DNA from: Candidatus Hodarchaeota archaeon
Lineage (GTDB): Archaea; Asgardarchaeota; Heimdallarchaeia; Hodarchaeales; YT1-057
Direction: 5' to 3'
DNA length: 11,172 nt
Assembly (NCBI GenBank): GCA_016839955.1
Contig: JAEOTI010000631.1
Location: 1-11,172, forward strand
Numbering within the stretch: position 1 is the stretch's first letter; each line of letters starts with the position of its first letter. Of this stretch, positions 7,268 through 11,172 are shown piece after piece. The position numbers and the translations under genes were made by a program. The notes under the pieces were generated by a model. That model saw only the letters and a program-made list of their open reading frames with translations, made no database searches and had not been told where the DNA came from.

Positions 7268-7279
7268 CATAGTACTATG
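7268..7279. repeat. Perfect 12-bp palindrome CATAGTACTATG
   Basis: CATAGTACTATG equals its own reverse complement. It sits between the AT-rich block and the ORB-like elements. Two shorter inverted repeats follow: ACAAT-TCT-ATTGT (7284-7296) and TTGTT-A-AACAA (7296-7306). Confidence 0.6.
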
Positions 7280-7370
7280 TATGACAATTCTATTGTTGTT
7301 AAACAAATTCTCTCTGAAATTGATTCTATCTGCATATTAGGGAAATAACATGTCATATGAAAGACTGCTA

Positions 7371-7387
7371 TATCCACTGGAAAAGAT
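7371..7387 (+). promoter_or_regulatory. ORB-like element 1
   Basis: TATCCACTGGAAAAGAT matches the core of the archaeal origin recognition box, usually written around TTCCANTGGAAACGAAA. It shares 14 of 17 bases with the second element, which starts 43 bp further on in the same orientation, close to four helical turns. Such boxes are bound by the winged helix of Orc1/Cdc6. Confidence 0.65.
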
Positions 7388-7413
7388 GAAAAGAGTCAAT
7401 CGAAATCTTACCA

Positions 7414-7430
7414 TATCCATTGGAAACGAA
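7414..7430 (+). promoter_or_regulatory. ORB-like element 2
   Basis: TATCCATTGGAAACGAA is the best match to the ORB core here, with both the TCCANTGGAAAC dyad and the following GAA. It lies 83 nt upstream of the orc1/cdc6 ATG. A TATCCAGTG half-site in the same orientation begins at 7471. Confidence 0.7.
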
Positions 7431-7447
7431 TATCGGTGTGTATAGGT

Positions 7448-7462
7448 TTCGTTACTTTTGGA
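7448..7462 (-). promoter_or_regulatory. Degenerate inverted ORB-like element
   Basis: Read on the minus strand this is TCCAAAAGTAACGAA, which keeps TCCA and AACGAA of the element at 7414 with several changes between. The opposite orientation is typical of ORB arrangements, but the match is weak. Confidence 0.4.
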
Positions 7463-7464
7463 TG

Positions 7465-7472
7465 TTTATTTA
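7465..7472 (+). promoter_or_regulatory. TATA-box candidate for orc1/cdc6
   Basis: TTTATTTA is centred about 28 nt before the ATG at 7497, the distance expected between an archaeal TATA box and the transcription start. With no Shine-Dalgarno sequence before that ATG, the gene may be transcribed as a leaderless mRNA. The promoter would overlap the ORB cluster, allowing the initiator to repress its own gene. Confidence 0.4.
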
Positions 7473-7496
7473 TCCAGTGCCTGGTTGTCGTGTATA

Positions 7497-8711
7497 ATGG
7501 AAACAGATCCTTTAGATCAAATTTTTGATGAATATCTTGAAGCTCCAACACTTTTCAAACAACGTGAAACTCTAAATGCGGCTTTTATTCCTCCACGACT
7601 ACCACATCGAACTGAAGAAATTAGAGCAGTAGGATCAACCCTTGCTGTCGCCCTTAAAGGAGCCATTCCTTCAAACATCTTTCTCTACGGAAAACCTGGT
7701 ACTGGTAAGACTGCTGTTGTACGTCACGTCCTGAGTCAACTGAAACAACGTGCAGAAGATCGAGGCTTGCCATTAGATTACGATTACATTAACTGCCAAA
7801 TCGTTGATACTAATTATCGTGTTCTTGCACAACTATGTACCAACATGGGTGTTCAGGTCCCTTTCACTGGTCTTCCGGCAGATGAAGTCTATAATCGATT
7901 GTGCGACGCTTTAGATCGAACTTCAGCCCTGTTTATTATCGTACTTGACGAAGTGGATGCATTAGTTAAGAAAAGTGGGGAACAGACTCTCTATAATTTA
8001 ACCCGAATTAATACTGTTTTGAAAAAAGCACGAGTTAGCCTTATTGGTGTATCAAACGACCTTAGATTTCGTGAATATTTAGCTCCAAGAGTTTTATCTA
8101 GTTTATCAGAACAGAAAATTTCCTTTTTTCCGTATAAAGCACCAGAAATAGAAGATATTCTTCAAGATCGATCTGAATTAGCTTTTCAGCGGGAATCTCT
8201 CCAATCAGGAACAATTCCACTTATTGCTGCCTTGTCAGCCTCAGAACATGGTGATGCAAGGAGAGCGATTGATCTTCTCAGGATTGCTGGTGAAATCTGC
8301 GAAAAAGGAAAAGCTCGAGCAGTGACAGAAGAACATGTGAAAGAAGCTCAAAGTCTATTAGAACGCAATACAACTGTTGAAGTAATCACAAATCTTCCTC
8401 TTCAATCACGAATAGTTCTTGGGGCAATTTTTATTCTTGAAAACGAAGAAAAAAGGAAAAATTATACTACAGGGGAAGTTTATGAACGCTATTACTCTTT
8501 ATCAAAGGAATTAGGCACAGAAAGGCTTACACAGAGGCGAGTTAGTGATTTAATTAATGAATTAGATGTACTGGGAGTCGTCAACGCAAGTGTAGTCTCT
8601 AAGGGCCGTTATGGACGGACAAAACGAATAAGGACAGCTATTTCTAGTAAACAAATCAAATCAATACTCAAATCAGACCGCTATCTTGGAGATATTATCC
8701 AACAACTCTAA
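7497..8711 (+). CDS. cdc6: Orc1/Cdc6-type replication initiator (AAA+ ATPase)
   Basis: The 404-residue protein binds origin DNA and helps load the MCM helicase. The AAA+ module is complete: Walker A GKPGTGKT (65-72), Walker B VLDEVD (149-154), sensor 1 GVSND with N187, a candidate arginine finger R198 in APRVLSSL, and sensor 2 HGDARRAIDLLR (251-262). The C-terminal winged-helix domain (about 300-404) contains the recognition-helix segment TQRRVSDLINELDVLGVV and a basic wing KGRYGRTKRI (369-378). The length fits the family. The ATG at 7497 is chosen: the in-frame TTG at 7458 would add 13 residues with no family likeness and would overlap the inverted ORB-like element. ORB-like repeats upstream support a role at an adjacent origin. 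It ends 10 nt from the convergent oxidoreductase gene. Confidence 0.96.
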   Translation: METDPLDQIFDEYLEAPTLFKQRETLNAAFIPPRLPHRTEEIRAVGSTLAVALKGAIPSNIFLYGKPGTGKTAVVRHVLSQLKQRAEDRGLPLDYDYINCQIVDTNYRVLAQLCTNMGVQVPFTGLPADEVYNRLCDALDRTSALFIIVLDEVDALVKKSGEQTLYNLTRINTVLKKARVSLIGVSNDLRFREYLAPRVLSSLSEQKISFFPYKAPEIEDILQDRSELAFQRESLQSGTIPLIAALSASEHGDARRAIDLLRIAGEICEKGKARAVTEEHVKEAQSLLERNTTVEVITNLPLQSRIVLGAIFILENEEKRKNYTTGEVYERYYSLSKELGTERLTQRRVSDLINELDVLGVVNASVVSKGRYGRTKRIRTAISSKQIKSILKSDRYLGDIIQQL

Positions 8712-8721
8712 TTTGACTGGT

Positions 8722-9648
8722 TTATACCAACTGGTTAATCACTTCGTCAGAAAAAAACTCAATTGGATTCGTTATACTTTCAGATGGGCGGATACCAACC
8801 ATAAACTGTTGTATTTGAAGTTCGTCTATATATTTCGCTAGCTTCTGAACTATATTCTCTGGAGTGCCAACCATTCTTTTTTCTAGAACAAATTCAAGTG
8901 GTTCGGTTTCTTTAATAAGAGGTTTAGCTAACTCCTTCATTTCAGAGGAAGATTTTGCCATGTGAACTCCTCCAAACCAACTGAGACTAACATCTTTTAG
9001 TTTCCGACCTATTTTCTCACAACTCTTGTGTAATAAGTTGATGATATCTTGACAACCATCGATGGTGTGATGGGGTATGTTTAATCCATCAGCAAATTCT
9101 GCAGCAATACTAATGACTTTTGGTTTCTCTCCTCCAACTATAATCGGTGGATGTGGCTTTTGCACAGGTTTAGGATTGTTTATTGCTGATTGAAGTTTCC
9201 AAAACTGTCCCTGGAAATTAACTTCTTCTTCCAGAAATAGAAGTTTAATGATCTGTAAGCTTTCTCGAAGTTGTGCAACTCTTTCTTTTGCTGAAAGAAA
9301 AGGAAACCCGTATGCTTGATATTCCCTTTCAAACCATCCTGCTCCAATTGCCAAATCAAGTCGACCTTCTGAAATGACATCAAGAGAACTTGCCATTTTT
9401 GCTAATAAGGACGGAGAGCGAAATGAATTACATAATACAGTATGACCTATTCGTAATTTTGTTTTCATTGCCAGAGCAACCATTAAAGTCCATGCTTCAA
9501 GATAAGGATCTTTATGCTCCGAATCAAATCCTATTAAATGATCATTTACCCAAATACTACTAAATTTATTATTTTCTGCTTCCACTACGTCCTGAAGTAT
9601 ATCTTCCCAGTTATGACGCATTCGGACATATAACCCAAAATTTACCAT
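8722..9648 (-). CDS. LLM-class (luciferase-like) flavin/F420-dependent oxidoreductase
   Basis: The 308-residue protein shows the bacterial-luciferase-like TIM-barrel pattern. It begins with MVNFGLYVRM and has SIWVNDHLIG (31-40), KLRIGHTVLCNSFRSPSLLAKMAS (64-87), then LDVISEGRLDLAIGAGWFEREYQAYGFPF (89-117). These are the signature segments of the F420- or FMN-dependent oxidoreductases. KPHPPIIVGGEKPKVISIAAEFADGLN (164-190) is the usual later barrel segment that contacts the cofactor phosphate. A GTPENIVQKL segment lies near the C-terminus. In archaea F420 is the likelier cofactor, but cofactor and substrate cannot be read from sequence. The N-terminus fits the family, so the ATG at 9648 is accepted although its ribosome-binding signal is weak. 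The gene is convergent with orc1/cdc6, with 10 nt between the stops, and there is no obvious functional link. Confidence 0.93.
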   Translation of the reverse strand: MVNFGLYVRMRHNWEDILQDVVEAENNKFSSIWVNDHLIGFDSEHKDPYLEAWTLMVALAMKTKLRIGHTVLCNSFRSPSLLAKMASSLDVISEGRLDLAIGAGWFEREYQAYGFPFLSAKERVAQLRESLQIIKLLFLEEEVNFQGQFWKLQSAINNPKPVQKPHPPIIVGGEKPKVISIAAEFADGLNIPHHTIDGCQDIINLLHKSCEKIGRKLKDVSLSWFGGVHMAKSSSEMKELAKPLIKETEPLEFVLEKRMVGTPENIVQKLAKYIDELQIQQFMVGIRPSESITNPIEFFSDEVINQLV

Positions 9649-9685
9649 TTTTCAATCAGCTCTACTATCTTTTTTGGAAAAATAT

Positions 9686-9694
9686 TATTTTAAA
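9686..9694 (-). promoter_or_regulatory. TATA-box candidate for the LLM oxidoreductase gene
   Basis: On the minus strand this reads TTTAAAATA, centred about 42 nt before the ATG at 9648. That spacing would give a leader of roughly 17 nt. Confidence 0.4.
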
Positions 9695-10240
9695 GGATAC
9701 TTTAGAACCAGAGGATAGTTTAAAACGTTTTTTTTTTTGGAAATGTTATAGGGTGATGAATTTATATTTTCATAGATTCTTTTGATCCAGATATAAAATA
9801 TTCTCTTCTTGAACTGTTGAATTAATTGTTTTTTTTTTAATTTCATTTTTAATGTTTTTATCCGGATGATTCTGAACTTCGAACTTTATTGTCGGGATAT
9901 AACAATTAGTGGGGATTGATGAACAATTGACCAACAGTTGTAGAGGTCATTGAATATTGCATTTCAAGTTTTATTTTAGCTTCTAATAATCCCAAACTTT
10001 ATCAAAGCATTTCGGTTCCCTTGTTCTTACCCCTTTACATAAGGACTGTGGGATTTATAGAATAGTACCCCTTGAAATTAACAGTGATTGTCCTCAAATA
10101 CATAGGTTGGCAATAACTTCTTATTTGTACAAAAGACCTCATTTATAGTTCATAATTTGCTGAACATATTACAACAAGTTACTATACCTCAAAATGATTT
10201 CAGTGTAAGAGATACTGTGAATTTACTTTGAATTAAGGAG

Positions 10241-10248
10241 TTTATAAG
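10241..10248 (+). promoter_or_regulatory. TATA-box candidate for nrdJ
   Basis: TTTATAAG is close to the archaeal TATA consensus and lies about 90 nt before the GTG start, implying a leader of about 65 nt. A second AT-rich candidate (CATAATATTA, about 10259-10268) is nearer the gene. Confidence 0.35.
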
Positions 10249-10319
10249 CAAATAATTCCATAATATTAGGTTACTCATCCCACATTACTGATAGGCAAAA
10301 GCAATCAAATTCCTGAATT

Positions 10320-10325
10320 GGCGGT
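10320..10325 (+). promoter_or_regulatory. Shine-Dalgarno-like GGCGGT deciding the nrdJ GTG start
   Basis: GGCGGT differs by one base from the ideal GGAGGT and ends 8 nt before the GTG at 10334. The frame is closed by a TAG at 10292-10294 and contains no ATG before the GTG, so this site supports a GTG start. Confidence 0.5.
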
Positions 10326-10333
10326 ATTCTGTC

Positions 10334-11172
10334 GTGCTAGAAGCAACAATTGAAAAAATTGACTCATTTGATTTATCTGATAACGCACTCAAAGTTATGG
10401 AGAAACGTTACTTAGCCCGAAACAAAGAAGGGAAAGTTATTGAATCCCCTGAAGCTATGTTCCGTCGTGTTGCCAAGAATATCGCAGAAGTAGAATTCAA
10501 GTATGACAAAAACGCTGATGAAGTGAGAAAAATTGAAGAAGCATTTTTTTCGGAAATGAGTGAGTTACGTTTCTTACCAAATTCCCCGTGTTTAATGAAC
10601 GCAGGTTTAGAGTTGCAACAACTGTCCGCCTGTTTCGTCCTACCCGTTGAGGATGATATGGCAAGTATTTATGACGCAGTTAAGGCAACAGCCCTCATAC
10701 ATCAATCAGGAGGGGGTACGGGTTTTTCTTTTTCACGATTACGCCCAGAAGGGGATATTGTCAAGTCCACTGGAGGAAACGCCTCTGGACCGATCTCTTT
10801 CATGAAAGTCTTCAACGCGAGCACTGAGATAATTATTCAGGGTGGGAGAAGAAGAGGAGCAAACATGGGGATTCTGAGGATCGACCATCCAGATATCCTA
10901 AAATTCATTAGTTGTAAAGAAAATGAAGGGGACTTAAGCAATTTTAATATTTCTGTTGCACTAACAAACGATTTCATGGAAGCTGTTACTCGAAACGAGG
11001 ATTATGATCTAATAAACCCCCGAAACGGGGAAAAAATAGACCAATTAAATGCTCGAATGATTTTTGATCAAATAGTAGAAGGGGCATGGCGAAATGGTGA
11101 ACCCGGCATTGTTTTTATAGACAGAATTAACCAAGACAATCCAACTCCTCATATTGGCGAAATAGAGGCCAC
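10334..11172 (+). CDS. nrdJ: Adenosylcobalamin-dependent (class II) ribonucleotide reductase, 3' end cut by window edge
   Basis: The frame is open to the last base, giving the first 279 residues of a class II ribonucleotide reductase, which makes deoxyribonucleotides using coenzyme B12. Recognisable family segments are RFLPNSPCLMNAG (79-91), LSACFVLPVEDDM (97-109, with C100 equivalent to the first conserved active-site cysteine), SGGGTGFSFSRLRP (125-138), STGGNASGPISFM (145-157), IIQGGRRRGANMG (167-179) and HPDILKFI (185-192). The thiyl-radical cysteine, the glutamate motif and the C-terminal cysteines lie beyond the window, so completeness cannot be judged. No ATP-cone is visible at the N-terminus; the protein starts directly with the NrdJ-type helical region. 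The GTG start is chosen from GGCGGT 8 nt upstream and a stop codon shortly before it; the first ATG would remove 21 residues. It is divergent from the LLM gene. Confidence 0.95.
   Translation, partial: MLEATIEKIDSFDLSDNALKVMEKRYLARNKEGKVIESPEAMFRRVAKNIAEVEFKYDKNADEVRKIEEAFFSEMSELRFLPNSPCLMNAGLELQQLSACFVLPVEDDMASIYDAVKATALIHQSGGGTGFSFSRLRPEGDIVKSTGGNASGPISFMKVFNASTEIIIQGGRRRGANMGILRIDHPDILKFISCKENEGDLSNFNISVALTNDFMEAVTRNEDYDLINPRNGEKIDQLNARMIFDQIVEGAWRNGEPGIVFIDRINQDNPTPHIGEIEA

Larger units (their letters stand above)
6981..7496. other. Putative replication origin region (oriC) upstream of orc1/cdc6
   Basis: This 516-nt gene-free stretch separates the divergent NfeD-like and orc1/cdc6 genes. 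It contains a strongly AT-rich block (about 7190-7265) suitable as an unwinding element, a 12-bp palindrome (7268-7279) and nearby shorter inverted repeats. Next to the initiator gene lie two direct ORB-like elements, a TATCCA half-site and one inverted ORB-like element (7371-7479). Archaeal origins often lie directly upstream of orc1/cdc6 and contain such boxes in both orientations around an AT-rich stretch. A possible 86-residue frame at 6941-7201 overlaps the NfeD-like start and looks spurious. Confidence 0.65.
9649..10333. other. Long divergent spacer between LLM oxidoreductase and nrdJ
   Basis: This 685-nt stretch has no convincing gene. It holds T-tracts of 11 (9728-9738) and 10 (9829-9838), a direct repeat GGATACTTTA/GGATAGTTTA 18 bp apart (from 9695 and 9713), and candidate promoters for both flanking genes. 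The part around 10005-10070 is less AT-rich than its surroundings. No tRNA, convincing small RNA or riboswitch fold was recognised, although an unannotated RNA cannot be excluded. Confidence 0.6.

Noticed and set aside
7458..7496. TTG start adding 13 residues to Orc1/Cdc6
   Set aside because: The extension has no family likeness, overlaps the inverted ORB-like element and lacks a ribosome-binding site. The ATG at 7497 has a TATA candidate at leaderless spacing.
7498..7504. TGGAAAC as a further ORB element
   Set aside because: It overlaps the orc1/cdc6 start codon and lacks the TCCA half, so it is probably coding coincidence.
9753..9874. C/D-box small RNA suggested by GTGATGA at 9753 and CTGA near 9870
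   Set aside because: The boxes are over 110 nt apart without internal C'/D' boxes, far beyond the usual archaeal C/D RNA size.
9649..10333. tRNA gene or cobalamin riboswitch ahead of nrdJ
   Set aside because: No T-loop GTTCRA motif with a matching acceptor stem and no recognisable B12-box pattern could be found by eye.

Overview
The window looks archaeal. It carries an Orc1/Cdc6 replication initiator with origin-recognition-box-like repeats in front of it, a SecY/Sec61-alpha-type translocon subunit, a UbiA prenyltransferase of the kind used for archaeal ether lipids, an F420/flavin luciferase-like oxidoreductase and GGTGA-type ribosome binding sites. DNA is AT-rich throughout (roughly one third G+C by eye). 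The SecY protein has segments closer to eukaryotic Sec61-alpha (DPFFWLR, RGTLAELGIGPIVTAGLI) than those of model euryarchaea. This suggests an Asgard archaeon, perhaps the Heimdall-type side, but that placement is an inference made without any alignment or tree.

Layout from left to right: (1) 1-1638, two co-directional coiled-coil genes of unknown function, the first cut by the left edge. (2) 1918-3378, secY standing alone, ended by a hairpin plus T-tract and convergent with (3) a UbiA-family prenyltransferase at 3420-4355 (minus). (4) 4480-5016, a compact SAM methyltransferase, tail to tail with (5) a minus-strand pair at 6980-5031: an NfeD/YqiJ-like membrane protein carrying a remarkable Asp-His hexapeptide repeat, then a flotillin-like SPFH protein. 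(6) 6981-7496, a gene-free region with AT-rich DNA, palindromes and two direct plus one inverted ORB-like elements, best read as a replication origin. (7) 7497-8711, orc1/cdc6, convergent with (8) an LLM oxidoreductase at 8722-9648 (minus). (9) 9649-10333, a long divergent spacer. (10) 10334 to the right edge, the N-terminal 279 residues of an adenosylcobalamin-dependent (class II) ribonucleotide reductase.

Two groups make functional sense together. The membrane-organising pair (NfeD-like plus SPFH) resembles bacterial YuaF-FloT and YqiJ-YqiK modules. The origin, orc1/cdc6 and, further on, class II ribonucleotide reductase form a DNA-replication neighbourhood. SecY and the prenyltransferase are membrane-biogenesis housekeeping genes placed side by side but convergently transcribed. 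No CRISPR array, insertion sequence, tRNA or rRNA was seen. The points most worth following are the origin, the Asp-His repeat protein and the unknown coiled-coil pair.
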